64,000 nt of DNA, taken from IMG/VR virus record IMGVR_UViG_3300025009_000050, positions 1 through 64,000 of that record; one strand, written 5' to 3'. This DNA is from a virus. A model generated the notes under the pieces. It worked only from the letters and a program-made list of their open reading frames with translations. It did no database searches and was not told where the DNA came from. The translations under genes and the position numbers were made by a program. Positions within the stretch are counted from its first letter, which is position 1. Each line of letters begins with the position of its first letter. This document shows, in pieces, positions 50,054 to 58,570 of the stretch.

Positions 50054-51935
50054 AGCTGCATTAAGTGAAAGTAAAAATATTCTTGTATTAGCTGGTGCGG
50101 GTTCTGGAAAGACTCGCACCTTAGCTTACAGAATAGCACACAAGATATATAATGGAGTTGACCCCTCTAGAGTATTAGCTGTGACTTTCACAAATAAAGC
50201 TGCTAATGAAATGAGATCTAGATTATCTAATCTCGTTGGTAATTCCGTAAGATACAGCTGGATAGGAACTTTCCATGGTATAGGTGTTAGAATGTTGTCT
50301 AAATTTGGTGCATCTGTTGGAGTACAATCAGGATTCACTATATTAGACAGCAAAGATCAACTTAAGCTTATCAAACAGGCTATGAAACAGGTAGGAATAG
50401 AAGATGGATATAAGCCGGAGTTTGTAGCTGATATGATAAGTAAAGCAAAGAACAACATGGTTACTCAGCAGGAATTAATGGAGAAAGCCATTAAGAAGGC
50501 CGAGAAAGACGTATCTAATGCCTATCATAGGTACCAAGAACTACTAGCTGAGAATAACAGTCTTGACTTTGATGATCTAATTATGAAGCCTGTGCAACTA
50601 CTACAGAGTAATAAAAATATCAGAGGAACCTTTCAGAACAAATTTGAACACATTCTGGTTGACGAATTTCAAGATGTTAATAGCTCACAAAATGATCTTC
50701 TACAGCTGTTACATACAGAGAATAATAATTTATTCGTAGTAGGAGACATTTCACAAAGCATATATAGTTTTAGAGGTTCTGATATCTCACACATATTAAG
50801 CCTTGGTGAGCATGAAGATACTGAAATAGTCAAGCTGGAGCAAAACTATCGTTCTACTTCTACAATTATCAGAGCAGCTAATGCAGTTATATCTAACAAT
50901 AAAGAGCAGATTACTAAAGAACTTTGGACTGAGAATAGCGCTGGAGTTCCAATAGTATTCCATCATGCAGAAGATGAGACTGATGAAGCTAGACTGATAG
51001 CAGCATTAATTAAAAGGACTATGAAAGTAGAAGAGAGAAATTATGGTGACTTCTCTATCCTCTATAGAACTAATACACAGTCAAGAGCGATAGAGGAAGC
51101 CTTAATCCAGAACCAAATCCCTTATCAGATCGTTGGAGGATTAGCGTTTTACGACCGTAAAGAGATCAAAGATATGATTGCTTATCTCAGAATATTAACC
51201 AATGAATTTGATTCCCTTGCTTTAAGGAGAATAATCAATGTTCCTAAGAGAGGAATTGGAGACACTACAATCAAGAAGATAGAGCAGTTTGCTCGTGATG
51301 CAGGGATATCATTCCCTGATGCTCTGGAAAGATTTGATGAAGTACCCAAGCTATCAAAGGGAACTAGAGATAAATTATCTGGATTCCTTGATTTGATTAA
51401 AGACTTACGTGAATACTCTAATAATCAAGAGAACAAGTTAACTGATATAATCACTAAAATATGGCATGATACTCAATACGTAGCTATTCTTATTGAAGAT
51501 GGCTCTGAAGAATCATTGGTAAGGATTGATAATCTTAATGAATTATTAATAGTAGCTGAAAGATATCAATCAGAGAGTGCTAGTCCAACCATGACATCCT
51601 TCTTATCTGGTATTAGTCTACTTTCAGACCAAGACCAAATTAAAGACGATAAGGATATGGTAAAGTTAATGACCGTACATACTGCTAAGGGACTTGAATT
51701 TCCTATAGTATTTACTGTTGGTATAGAAGAAGGTATCTTTCCTCATGCAAGATCATTTAGTAACCCTAAAGACATGCAAGAGGAGAGACGTTTATTCTAT
51801 GTAGCAGTTACAAGAGCTAAGGACAAACTTTATCTATCAGGCAGTAGATTAAGAATGATTGCGGGAATGACAATGGAACAGAAAATCTCTAGGTTCATCA
51901 ATGAGATTCCAGAGGGTCTCATAAGAAGAGTATAA
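50016..51935 (+). CDS. UvrD/PcrA-type superfamily 1 helicase
   Basis: 639 residues; ATG 50016 after GGGAG, overlapping thyX. Walker A AGAGSGKT (26-33), TFTNKAANEM (Ia), FDDLI, DEFQDVN (II), QSIYSFRGS (III), LEQNYRST (IV), TVHTAKGLEFP (V) and VAVTRAKDKLYL (VI). A 3'-5' DNA helicase for replication or repair. Shorter than PcrA (about 720 residues) at the C-terminus, where the RNA polymerase-binding tail lies. Confidence 0.93.
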   Translation: MKILQELNKAQSKAALSESKNILVLAGAGSGKTRTLAYRIAHKIYNGVDPSRVLAVTFTNKAANEMRSRLSNLVGNSVRYSWIGTFHGIGVRMLSKFGASVGVQSGFTILDSKDQLKLIKQAMKQVGIEDGYKPEFVADMISKAKNNMVTQQELMEKAIKKAEKDVSNAYHRYQELLAENNSLDFDDLIMKPVQLLQSNKNIRGTFQNKFEHILVDEFQDVNSSQNDLLQLLHTENNNLFVVGDISQSIYSFRGSDISHILSLGEHEDTEIVKLEQNYRSTSTIIRAANAVISNNKEQITKELWTENSAGVPIVFHHAEDETDEARLIAALIKRTMKVEERNYGDFSILYRTNTQSRAIEEALIQNQIPYQIVGGLAFYDRKEIKDMIAYLRILTNEFDSLALRRIINVPKRGIGDTTIKKIEQFARDAGISFPDALERFDEVPKLSKGTRDKLSGFLDLIKDLREYSNNQENKLTDIITKIWHDTQYVAILIEDGSEESLVRIDNLNELLIVAERYQSESASPTMTSFLSGISLLSDQDQIKDDKDMVKLMTVHTAKGLEFPIVFTVGIEEGIFPHARSFSNPKDMQEERRLFYVAVTRAKDKLYLSGSRLRMIAGMTMEQKISRFINEIPEGLIRRV

Positions 51936-51954
51936 TTCTAAAAGGAGTTTTGAT

Positions 51955-52407
51955 ATGAAGAATGTATCATTAGATGTAAAAGAAGGAGAAAAACTTTACA
52001 AATTCATCATACAGGTTAATGGTTCTATAAGTAATGAAGCTCCATTCCATAGAATATTAACAAAACAAACTGTTGATGGAAGAATTGAAGCTGTAGTCGT
52101 ATATGAGTATCCTGATAGGAAAAATCATGCCTATTTTGAGTGCGGTTCTTCAGAACAGTTTGAGAGTAGTATAGACACTCTAATCGAACAGCTATCCAAA
52201 GCCTACGAGCACATATTCGGTATTCCTTCTGAATATGAAGTGATTGACTTCTCTAATTGTGAAACTATAGAGGAGCAACTGTCAATCATACAGGAAAGAC
52301 CAGACTTATTTAATTCATGGGATTATAAGAAAGATGGGACTAGACGTCCAACAAGGATGGATAATAAATTCTTATTGGACAATGATGTTCCAAAAAATAA
52401 ATACTAA
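51955..52407 (+). CDS. Hypothetical protein, 150 aa
   Basis: ATG 51955 after AAAGGAG. Alpha/beta with FHRILTKQTVDGRIEAVVVY and an acidic centre; basic C-terminus. No family recognised. Confidence 0.68.
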   Translation: MKNVSLDVKEGEKLYKFIIQVNGSISNEAPFHRILTKQTVDGRIEAVVVYEYPDRKNHAYFECGSSEQFESSIDTLIEQLSKAYEHIFGIPSEYEVIDFSNCETIEEQLSIIQERPDLFNSWDYKKDGTRRPTRMDNKFLLDNDVPKNKY

Positions 52408-52417
52408 GGAGAAGTTA

Positions 52418-52687
52418 ATGGAAAGTTTTGAAATTGGTATGGATCTATTGAAGATCCTACCTAAATTTAATATGGCATTAGCTGGCGACATTGGACCACA
52501 AGATATTAAAGACACGGCACCAATCGGAATTGAATTGTTGAATTTAATTAAGACTAAAAATATAAATCCTGGGCAGTTGATGTTCCTATTGTCAACTCTT
52601 TTAATAAGTGTTATAAAAGATGCAGCAACTGATGACACACCGGAACCTACTCCAGAGAAGTTCTCATTAAATGATTTCAAATTTTAA
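52418..52687 (+). CDS. Hypothetical protein, 89 aa
   Basis: ATG 52418 after AAGGAGAAG. Helical and hydrophobic (GQLMFLLSTLLISVIKDA), with an acidic Pro-rich end (DDTPEPTPEKF). Resembles neither neighbour. Function unknown. Confidence 0.66.
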   Translation: MESFEIGMDLLKILPKFNMALAGDIGPQDIKDTAPIGIELLNLIKTKNINPGQLMFLLSTLLISVIKDAATDDTPEPTPEKFSLNDFKF

Positions 52688-52701
52688 TTGGAGGATGCTA
52701 C

Positions 52702-53169
52702 ATGGCAAAGAAAGACAATGAGGTTCAATACAGTAAAACCATTGATGTTGACGTGATGTTAACTGGTGGCAAAGTTCCAGAATACATGACTGAAAATGCC
52801 GCTTGCGCTGATATGTACGCAAGCCTTGCAGAAAGCATGACGATATATCCTGGCTTTCGTGCACTAGTACCATTAGGTTTTGTCACATCATTTCCTAGCG
52901 ACTATATTGGTTTAGTAGTGCCTAGGAGTGGTAGAGCAATGAACGAAGGACTTACTATTCTTAATGCTCCTGGAACTATTGATTCAGACTTTCGTGGTGA
53001 ATGGAAAGCAATAGTTATTAACCATGGTAACATGCCTGTAACTATTGAACCTAACGAAAGAATTGCTCAAGTTGTCTTCATTCAGAAGGTAAGAGCTAAC
53101 TTTAACTTGAAGAAAGAACTCGATGACACTGAACGTGGGCAAGGAGGCTTTGGTTCAACTGGAAACTAA
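52702..53169 (+). CDS. dut: Deoxyuridine triphosphatase
   Basis: 155 residues; ATG 52702 after TTGGAGG. The five dUTPase motifs are visible: AACADMYAS (I), VPRSGRAM (II), NAPGTIDSDFRGEW (III), NERIAQVVF (IV) and RGQGGFGSTG (V). It hydrolyses dUTP to dUMP, feeding ThyX and keeping uracil out of DNA. Confidence 0.92.
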   Translation: MAKKDNEVQYSKTIDVDVMLTGGKVPEYMTENAACADMYASLAESMTIYPGFRALVPLGFVTSFPSDYIGLVVPRSGRAMNEGLTILNAPGTIDSDFRGEWKAIVINHGNMPVTIEPNERIAQVVFIQKVRANFNLKKELDDTERGQGGFGSTGN

Positions 53170-53365
53170 TCTTGTATGGAAGTGTATGGGGTGTGGTAAC
53201 ACAGAGAGGTTCTGTGCAGATGCAAACTTCTCAGATGGATCAGTAATTGTAGACGGCAACGAACAATTTCTCGAACTAGATTCTAATCCAACCATAGAAA
53301 ACATTCATAGACCAAATAGCTGCTATGAATGTGGTAGCAGCAATATCAAACAAGTAAAGAGGTAA
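53159..53365 (+). CDS. Zinc-ribbon protein, 68 aa, start uncertain
   Basis: AAGGAGG lies inside the end of dut. In frame are TTG 53150 (2 nt away) and CTG 53159 (11 nt); ATG 53123 is upstream of the ribosome binding site. WKCMGCGNTERF and CYECGSSNIKQ form a zinc ribbon around an acidic loop. Confidence 0.55.
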   Translation: METNLVWKCMGCGNTERFCADANFSDGSVIVDGNEQFLELDSNPTIENIHRPNSCYECGSSNIKQVKR

Positions 53366-53370
53366 CAATT

Positions 53371-54564
53371 ATGTTTTATCCACGTGAATTCCTTGATGAA
53401 TTGAAAACGAAAGTTGACATACTTGACTTAGCAAAACTATATGGGATTCATGTTATTAAGAGCGGGGGTATCTACCAAGCTAAGTGCATACATCCTGGCG
53501 ATGATACTCCCAGTCTTACCTTTTATCCTAAGACAAATAGCTTCCATTGCTTTGGATGTGGAGCATCAGGTGACACAATAAACTTTGTTGCCTTCATTCA
53601 TGATATAGAATTTGACGAAGCCGTACAAAAGTTAGCTGATCACGCTGGTATATCATTGAGTATGTTTTCTAGTGGACAAAGTAAAGTGTTCAGTAGACAA
53701 TATGATTCAATGATAAGTTATAACCGTACATACTGGAAAGAATTACAAGATAATAAGGAAGCTATAGATTATTTACTATCAAGATTCATAACTGAGAAAG
53801 ATATAGGTGATTGGAGAATCGGTCTAGTCCCAGAAAGATACAACAAGCCTTATACAGGACGCATAGCGTTTGCTATAATGGATGAACAAGGTAGAACAGC
53901 AGGGTTTGGATATAGGTCAGTTGATGGATCTAAACCTAAGTATATAAATAGTCCTGACTCACTCATATTTAAGAAAAGTTCATTATTGTATGGGTTACAT
54001 AACATTAAGAAGTTGATTCGAGATAAGGACTATGTTATATTAGTAGAAGGATACACTGACGTAATACAATTACAGAAGTATAATGAGCCAGCAGCTGGAC
54101 TAATGGGAACCGCACTCTCTCAAGAACAGGTAGAGTTGATTAAAAAACATACAAATAATGCGATACTGTTCTTGGATGGAGATGCAGCTGGTGCACTATC
54201 TACTAATAGAATAGCACAGATACTCAAGGATAATGGAATCCAAGTAATGGCCATCATAACTGATAAAGATCCCGATATACTAGCTATAGAGCTTAAAGAT
54301 AATATTAGTGACTATATAAAGGAAAATGCAGTTCTCATACCTGGATTCAATATTAATCGACTATTATCTGATGTTCAAACTAAGCTTGATGCAGTTATAT
54401 TATCTAGTCTGAGACAAGCTCTTCCATTATTAGCACAGATGCCTGATGCTGTTGAACTGGAACACTATGTATCAAGGGTATCATTAGTTCTAGGAATAAA
54501 TAAGAATGAGATTTATAACATGCTCACCAAGGGAGGTTATTATGGTAACAAAGGAAGAAGTTGA
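53371..54564 (+). CDS. dnaG: DnaG-type primase
   Basis: 397 residues; ATG 53371 after AAGAGG. CHC2 zinc finger (KCIHPGDDTPSL...FHCFGCGASGD, about 38-72), an RNA-polymerase-like core with GRIAFAIMDEQGR, and Toprim motifs VEGYTDVIQL and FLDGDAAG with their acidic residues. Shorter than bacterial DnaG (about 600), as usual for phages, since the helicase-binding domain is reduced. Makes primers for the DnaE polymerase. Confidence 0.92.
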   Translation: MFYPREFLDELKTKVDILDLAKLYGIHVIKSGGIYQAKCIHPGDDTPSLTFYPKTNSFHCFGCGASGDTINFVAFIHDIEFDEAVQKLADHAGISLSMFSSGQSKVFSRQYDSMISYNRTYWKELQDNKEAIDYLLSRFITEKDIGDWRIGLVPERYNKPYTGRIAFAIMDEQGRTAGFGYRSVDGSKPKYINSPDSLIFKKSSLLYGLHNIKKLIRDKDYVILVEGYTDVIQLQKYNEPAAGLMGTALSQEQVELIKKHTNNAILFLDGDAAGALSTNRIAQILKDNGIQVMAIITDKDPDILAIELKDNISDYIKENAVLIPGFNINRLLSDVQTKLDAVILSSLRQALPLLAQMPDAVELEHYVSRVSLVLGINKNEIYNMLTKGGYYGNKGRS

Positions 54565-55240
54565 TTTGATTAGATCTATATCAGGACACATGGTACAAGG
54601 TCAAGATCCTAAAGTTTTAGTTGAATGTGCTAAGAAGCTTCAGGAACTAATACAACTAAGATCCAATCCTCCAACACTTGATGAGAGAATCGCTAGTTGT
54701 AAAGCATGTAAACTAATTGATAGCTGTACTAATAAAGTTCCTGGAGAAGGTCCGATGCCTGCGAATATTATGTGCGTCGGGGAAGCTCCTGGTCAGATAG
54801 AAGATGAAATGGGTAGACCATTTGTTGGACCAGCAGGTAAATTACTTAATAATATTATTGGAGCTATCAAATGGAAGCGCGAAGACATATTCATCTGTAA
54901 CATCGTAAAGTGTAGACCACCTAATAATCGTACACCAGAGATATCTGAGGTAGTAATGTGTAAAAGATTTCTGGACGAACAGATAGAATTAGTCCAACCT
55001 AAGTTAATTATATGTTGGGGATCACCTTCTGCTAACACAGTAATCCATCCTAACTTCTCAATTACTAAGGAACATGGAGTGGTTTTCTCATTACCAAATA
55101 AAACAAAGGCAATGGCTATATTTCACCCTGCATATATATTGAGGTTAGAATCAGTAGATAAGGATAAATGGATGGAGGCTAAGAAAGCTGTATGGGAAGA
55201 TATCCAGAAGGCTGATAAGCTTTTGAAAGGTGAGATCTAG
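54542..55240 (+). CDS. Family 4 uracil-DNA glycosylase (Fe-S)
   Basis: 232 residues; ATG 54542 after GGGAGG, overlapping dnaG. CKACKLIDSC gives two of the Fe-S Cys; GEAPGQIEDEMGRPFVGPAG is motif A of family 4; NIVKCRPPNNRTP follows; and FHPAYILR is motif B. Removes uracil from DNA. With dUTPase and ThyX it shows that this genome uses thymine and guards against uracil. Confidence 0.88.
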   Translation: MVTKEEVDLIRSISGHMVQGQDPKVLVECAKKLQELIQLRSNPPTLDERIASCKACKLIDSCTNKVPGEGPMPANIMCVGEAPGQIEDEMGRPFVGPAGKLLNNIIGAIKWKREDIFICNIVKCRPPNNRTPEISEVVMCKRFLDEQIELVQPKLIICWGSPSANTVIHPNFSITKEHGVVFSLPNKTKAMAIFHPAYILRLESVDKDKWMEAKKAVWEDIQKADKLLKGEI

Positions 55241-55416
55241 TGTTTAATGGTTACGATGAATCAGGTAAATGTATCACAACGCCTGAATATGCATGTCGTG
55301 ACTGTGGTATTTGCTTCTATACAGAAGAAGAAAAAACATATAGACATCTTGAACTACTAATGAGTTTCATAAACCTAATTGTAAAGGACTTGGAAGAAGG
55401 TATAAATAAGATATGA
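55240..55416 (+). CDS. Small zinc-finger-like protein, possibly frameshifted
   Basis: GTG 55240 overlaps the previous stop (TAGTG). 58 residues with CRDCGICFYTEEE. Near the end a +1 frame reads FHKPNCKGLGRR, which would supply the His and Cys to complete a CxxC...HxxxC finger. So a frameshift (natural, or in the sequence) is possible. Confidence 0.48.
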   Translation: MFNGYDESGKCITTPEYACRDCGICFYTEEEKTYRHLELLMSFINLIVKDLEEGINKI

Positions 55417-55868
55417 AGATAAGAACTGACTTTGTAACTAACAGTAGTAGTTCCTCATTCATTATAGCTATGCTAGGTAAACCAGAGAGCGTCAAAGCCC
55501 TTAGGTACTCGTTATTTGGCAATAACGAAAAAGTATACCATCGATACACTAATGATATACTTCCGACAGATTTTATTGCTGAAATAATATTTAATGATAT
55601 GCAAAATGAAGATACTATCATAACCAAAGAACATGTAATGAAAAGAATATCTTCAGATTTGCATGAATGGCCTGATGGAATGAGCTGGAATGAATTTGAA
55701 GCAATGATTGTAAATGAACCACATGAGGATGCTGTAAAGTTCATAGCAGAGAACGAGAATTCTATCTTTTATGAACTTGAATATTCTGACGAAACTCAAA
55801 CAGGTTCTATGATAGAGCATGGAGACATATTTAATAATGTCCCACACTTTAGAGTAAGTCATCATTAG
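55413..55868 (+). CDS. Protein with RTDFVTNSSSSSF N-terminal tag, 151 aa
   Basis: ATG 55413, coupled to the previous stop. Starts MKIRTDFVTNSSSSSFI, a sequence found at the N-terminus of otherwise unrelated proteins in Firmicutes and phages; its role is unknown. The rest is an acidic alpha/beta domain without a recognised family. Confidence 0.72.
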   Translation: MKIRTDFVTNSSSSSFIIAMLGKPESVKALRYSLFGNNEKVYHRYTNDILPTDFIAEIIFNDMQNEDTIITKEHVMKRISSDLHEWPDGMSWNEFEAMIVNEPHEDAVKFIAENENSIFYELEYSDETQTGSMIEHGDIFNNVPHFRVSHH

Positions 55869-55877
55869 GAGGAGACA

Positions 55878-56144
55878 TTGAACATACCTACACAATTTAA
55901 AGCCTTCTTCTCTAAGGATGCACTAGAGCTAGCTATATGGGCATACGAGGAGAAGGATAGAGAGAAACAGATACGTATAGCACGTATAGCCGATAAGATA
56001 GAAATAAAATCAAGACAACTATATGGTGGTCTAAATGGAATAAGAAGAGGACAACACATGATAGAGTATCCTTCTATGCTGTTACCAAAGATAATGAGGT
56101 CTCCACCTCCACCACCAAAACCACCACCGTGTAGAATAAGTTGA
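55878..56144 (+). CDS. Hypothetical protein with Pro-rich tail, 88 aa
   Basis: TTG 55878 after TTAGGAGG. Charged helices (LELAIWAYEEKDREKQIRIA), ending in RSPPPPPKPPPCRIS. The polyproline end could be a binding ligand or slow the ribosome. Confidence 0.64.
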   Translation: MNIPTQFKAFFSKDALELAIWAYEEKDREKQIRIARIADKIEIKSRQLYGGLNGIRRGQHMIEYPSMLLPKIMRSPPPPPKPPPCRIS

Positions 56145-56152
56145 TATTAGTA

Positions 56153-56181
56153 TTGACGGAATAATATTCCTATAGTATAAT
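56153..56181 (+). promoter_or_regulatory. Sigma-70/SigA promoter with palindromic spacer
   Basis: TTGACG (56153-56158), 17-nt spacer, TATAAT (56176-56181). GGAATAATATTCC (56158-56170) is a perfect palindrome within the spacer, a likely repressor site. Confidence 0.8.
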
Positions 56182-56207
56182 ATACATAAATAATGGAGGC
56201 GATATGA

Positions 56208-56768
56208 ATGAAGCTTGCAGAAGCTATACTCGTAAGAGATGACTTCATAAAAGATGTCAGAGTATGGACTGAAAGAAGATTCGAAGGTAGATATTCATCC
56301 TGGAAAAAGGGAGAAATCGGAGAGAAGGTTCCAGTCTTAATCCCCGAATATTCAGTTGATGAATGTGATGCCATAATAACTAAGCTTAACTCAGACATCC
56401 GTAAGATTCGTCAGCTAATCTCATTAGCTAATGCATCTAATACGATTAACTGGCTTATTGATGACAAACAAATCACATTAGCTGAAGCAATAATCTTAAT
56501 AGAGCAAATGAGAGTTGAGAAAGGTAACTACGATGCCTTAGCCAGCTGTAAAACACACTCACGCGTTAACTCTATGAGTGGTAATAGATTCGGTAATGGC
56601 GCAAACGACTTCTCATTCCAAGAGAACTTTGAGGTTACTTATGACACTAAGAAATATCGTAATGAAACTGATAAGTTATCTAAAGCTATTACTAAGTTAC
56701 AATCTGCGATTCAGCAGGCTAATTGGATTATAGATATAGAATGGGAGGAGACTACGATTGGGGCCTAA
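56208..56768 (+). CDS. DIP1984-like protein, 186 aa
   Basis: ATG 56208 after GGAGG. MKLAEAILVRDDFIKDVR opens like DIP1984-family proteins (MKLAEALLxRxDL). The protein is helical with a central NSMSGNRFGNGANDF loop and a helical end. The family has no settled function. Confidence 0.7.
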   Translation: MKLAEAILVRDDFIKDVRVWTERRFEGRYSSWKKGEIGEKVPVLIPEYSVDECDAIITKLNSDIRKIRQLISLANASNTINWLIDDKQITLAEAIILIEQMRVEKGNYDALASCKTHSRVNSMSGNRFGNGANDFSFQENFEVTYDTKKYRNETDKLSKAITKLQSAIQQANWIIDIEWEETTIGA

Positions 56769-56805
56769 ATGTCCGGGTTGTCCAGGTGGGCCTGGTTGTC
56801 CTTAA
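56758..56805 (+). CDS. Cys/Gly/Pro-rich micropeptide, 15 aa
   Basis: TTG 56758 lies 7 nt after GGGAGGAG, within the end of the previous gene. The peptide GPKCPGCPGGPGCP has three Cys spaced CxxC and CxxxxC, and is collagen-like. It could bind metal or be a leader peptide. Its reality depends on the strong ribosome binding site. Confidence 0.4.
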   Translation: MGPKCPGCPGGPGCP

Positions 56806-56918
56806 CAACCAATAAAATACGAATTTCATGGAGGTGGTTTTGCCTCCTGAAGCAAACTTTTTAACACACACAAGCAGAGGCTCACCTGGCCTCTGCATTT
56901 ATTTTAAGGAGGAGGAAT
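56806..56918 (+). other. Non-coding stretch with two hairpins
   Basis: GGAGG-TGGTTTTG-CCTCC (56832-56849) contains a ribosome-binding-site-like sequence sequestered in its stem. GCAGAGGC-TCACCTG-GCCTCTGC (56876-56898) has an 8-bp stem followed by ATTTATTTTAAGG, a weak terminator-like end. Confidence 0.45.
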
Positions 56919-57149
56919 ATGGTTAAGGAAGGGATGAGTATAGTATATAAGTCAAACAAGCTCTTATATCTTACTAGAGATAAAATATATAAGGTAAAGT
57001 TTGCTAAACATCGTAAGGATATGAGTTGCTTAGCTATATTTTTAACTAAAAGCTCCTTCTATATTGTAGCTAGTATAAATGGGAAACCATTCAATGGAGA
57101 GGAAGCATTCGAAAGAGACTTTGTAATATTAGATAAGTGGGAGGGATAA
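56919..57149 (+). CDS. LTxDKIYxV-family protein, 76 aa
   Basis: ATG 56919 after AAGGAGGAGG. LLYLTRDKIYKVKFA holds the family motif; the end FERDFVILDKW corresponds to the RxFVKI/RYFISL ends of relatives. Small beta barrel expected. Confidence 0.66.
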   Translation: MVKEGMSIVYKSNKLLYLTRDKIYKVKFAKHRKDMSCLAIFLTKSSFYIVASINGKPFNGEEAFERDFVILDKWEG

Positions 57150-57151
57150 CG

Positions 57152-57733
57152 TTGAACAAGGAACTAATATATCTTAAAGGGTTTGCTAAGGGCCATAGCC
57201 TATTTGAATTACTGAAGGCAATTAACGCAGCAACTAAATTGCATGAAGGACAGATCAGAAATAATGGTGAGCCATTTATTATTCATCCTACTAGAGTTAC
57301 TTCTCACTTGGTATCTCTCGGGATACATGATGATATTATGTTAGCCTCTGCTATACTACATGATGTGGTTGAAGATTGTGGAGTAACAATCCAGACGCTA
57401 ATGCTTGATTACGGGATAGATCCTGCTACAATTGCAGTAGTTAAACTATTAACTAAATACGACGCAATATCGGATGAACATTATTACCAGGAGATAAGTA
57501 AAGACCAGAGAGCACTGCTTATAAAGATAAGTGATAGATGCAATAACGTTTCAACAATGGTTGGAGCATTCACTAATCTAAAAGTAGTTGATTATATAAA
57601 GGAAACTGAGAGCCACATAGTTCCGTTATGTAAACATGGAACGAGATTCTATCCTGAGTATAGCGATAAGATATTTGTTATGAAGTATCACATTGAGTCT
57701 GTGATGAATGCAGTTAAACTGCTAATAGCGTAG
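57152..57733 (+). CDS. HD-domain hydrolase, SpoT/MESH1-like
   Basis: 193 residues; TTG 57152 after GGGAGGG. AATKLHEGQIRNNGEPFIIHP (about 22-42) and LHDVVEDC (about 71-78) are the HD-domain motifs of RelA/SpoT (p)ppGpp hydrolases, and ISDRCNNVSTM (about 124-134) is the third. Length fits a small alarmone hydrolase. It may lower (p)ppGpp or a related nucleotide during infection. Confidence 0.82.
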   Translation: MNKELIYLKGFAKGHSLFELLKAINAATKLHEGQIRNNGEPFIIHPTRVTSHLVSLGIHDDIMLASAILHDVVEDCGVTIQTLMLDYGIDPATIAVVKLLTKYDAISDEHYYQEISKDQRALLIKISDRCNNVSTMVGAFTNLKVVDYIKETESHIVPLCKHGTRFYPEYSDKIFVMKYHIESVMNAVKLLIA

Positions 57734-57740
57734 GTGAGAT

Positions 57741-57944
57741 ATGTTAAAAGCTATATGTCTTAACAATAACTTTAACTATGCACTTTATAGCCACAACTAT
57801 GATACAGATGGTATATATAATTACGAGTACGATGATGAGCATAATATGATCACTATACGTACTAAATTTGATATAGGATTTGTATTCTCACCTGGCTCTT
57901 GGGCACTTAATCATTTCCTGATTATCAATATGGAGGATTTATGA
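57741..57944 (+). CDS. DxIYN-family protein, 67 aa
   Basis: ATG 57741 after AGGTGAG. HNYDTDGIYNYEYDDEHNMI is a diverged LTxDKIYxV motif; WALNHFLIINMED matches the family end. Overlaps the next gene by 4 nt. Confidence 0.58.
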   Translation: MLKAICLNNNFNYALYSHNYDTDGIYNYEYDDEHNMITIRTKFDIGFVFSPGSWALNHFLIINMEDL

Positions 57945-58165
57945 AGATTGTTTGTAAACGAGATTTAAGAGCAGCAAACATTCTGGATCTATTCATTAAA
58001 GATAAGATATATGGAACTAATGAGGTAAATGAAAGATATTTAGTAGTTAGATGCGAACAAGATTATAATATAAGAGTAACGCTAGGTACAAATCATAATG
58101 GTATTTTTTTCAATAGATACTTTATATCATTGGAGGTGCAACATGATACCAGAACCATTCTATAA
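57941..58165 (+). CDS. DKIY-family protein, 74 aa
   Basis: ATG 57941 after TGGAGG, coupled to the previous stop. LFIKDKIYGTNEV has the motif and FFNRYFISLE the family end. Part of a tandem cluster of relatives from 56.9 to 59.7 kb. Confidence 0.64.
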   Translation: MKIVCKRDLRAANILDLFIKDKIYGTNEVNERYLVVRCEQDYNIRVTLGTNHNGIFFNRYFISLEVQHDTRTIL

Positions 58166-58445
58166 GGATCAGATAGTAATTAACACTAAGGATGTTTGTG
58201 TTCATCCACGTAGTTATGTGCCAGAAGGATCGGCAATGATAGTTAAGAGTACACGCTTTTGTAATTCAGTGCTTTATGAGGCAGAAGGTTTTGATAAATG
58301 TGGCTTAATAACATGCTTTGGTGATAAATGCATTGGACAAATTATTAGAGTACTCGTTCCTAATGGTATTTCAGAAATATGTTGGTGTCATTTTAGAAAG
58401 GTTAATACAGGAGAACTAATAGAGTTCAAGAAAACCATCAAATGA
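58140..58445 (+). CDS. Hypothetical Cys-containing protein, 101 aa
   Basis: ATG 58140 after TTGGAGGTG, within the end of the previous gene. FYKDQIVINTKDVCVHPRSY resembles the openings of the 18.4-19 kb paralogues, and CFGDKCIGQIIRV matches KCTGQILKI of the 18398 protein. Same family, distant. Confidence 0.64.
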   Translation, partial: NMIPEPFYKDQIVINTKDVCVHPRSYVPEGSAMIVKSTRFCNSVLYEAEGFDKCGLITCFGDKCIGQIIRVLVPNGISEICWCHFRKVNTGELIEFKKTIK

Positions 58446-58495
58446 TTAAAGCTAGAAAGGATATTTGATGGTTTTCTAATACTATATTATAACAT

Positions 58496-58570
58496 CGGGA
58501 TGTAGCTCAGTGGAGGAGCGCCTGCTTTGGGAGCAGGAGGTCGAAGGATCGTTCCCTTCCATCCCGACCA
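58496..58570 (+). tRNA. tRNA-Pro (anticodon UGG)
   Basis: Full cloverleaf: acceptor CGGGATG/CATCCCG, D-arm GCTC/GAGC, anticodon stem CCTGC/GCAGG with loop TTTGGGA (anticodon TGG), T-stem GAAGG/CCTTC, and encoded ACCA end. The T-loop reads ATCGTTC instead of the usual TTCRANY. Confidence 0.85.

Noticed and set aside
58465-58493. Promoter TTGATG-17-TATAAC before tRNA-Pro
   Set aside because: The predicted start would fall inside the tRNA, so it cannot make the full molecule; more likely the tRNA is cut from a longer transcript.
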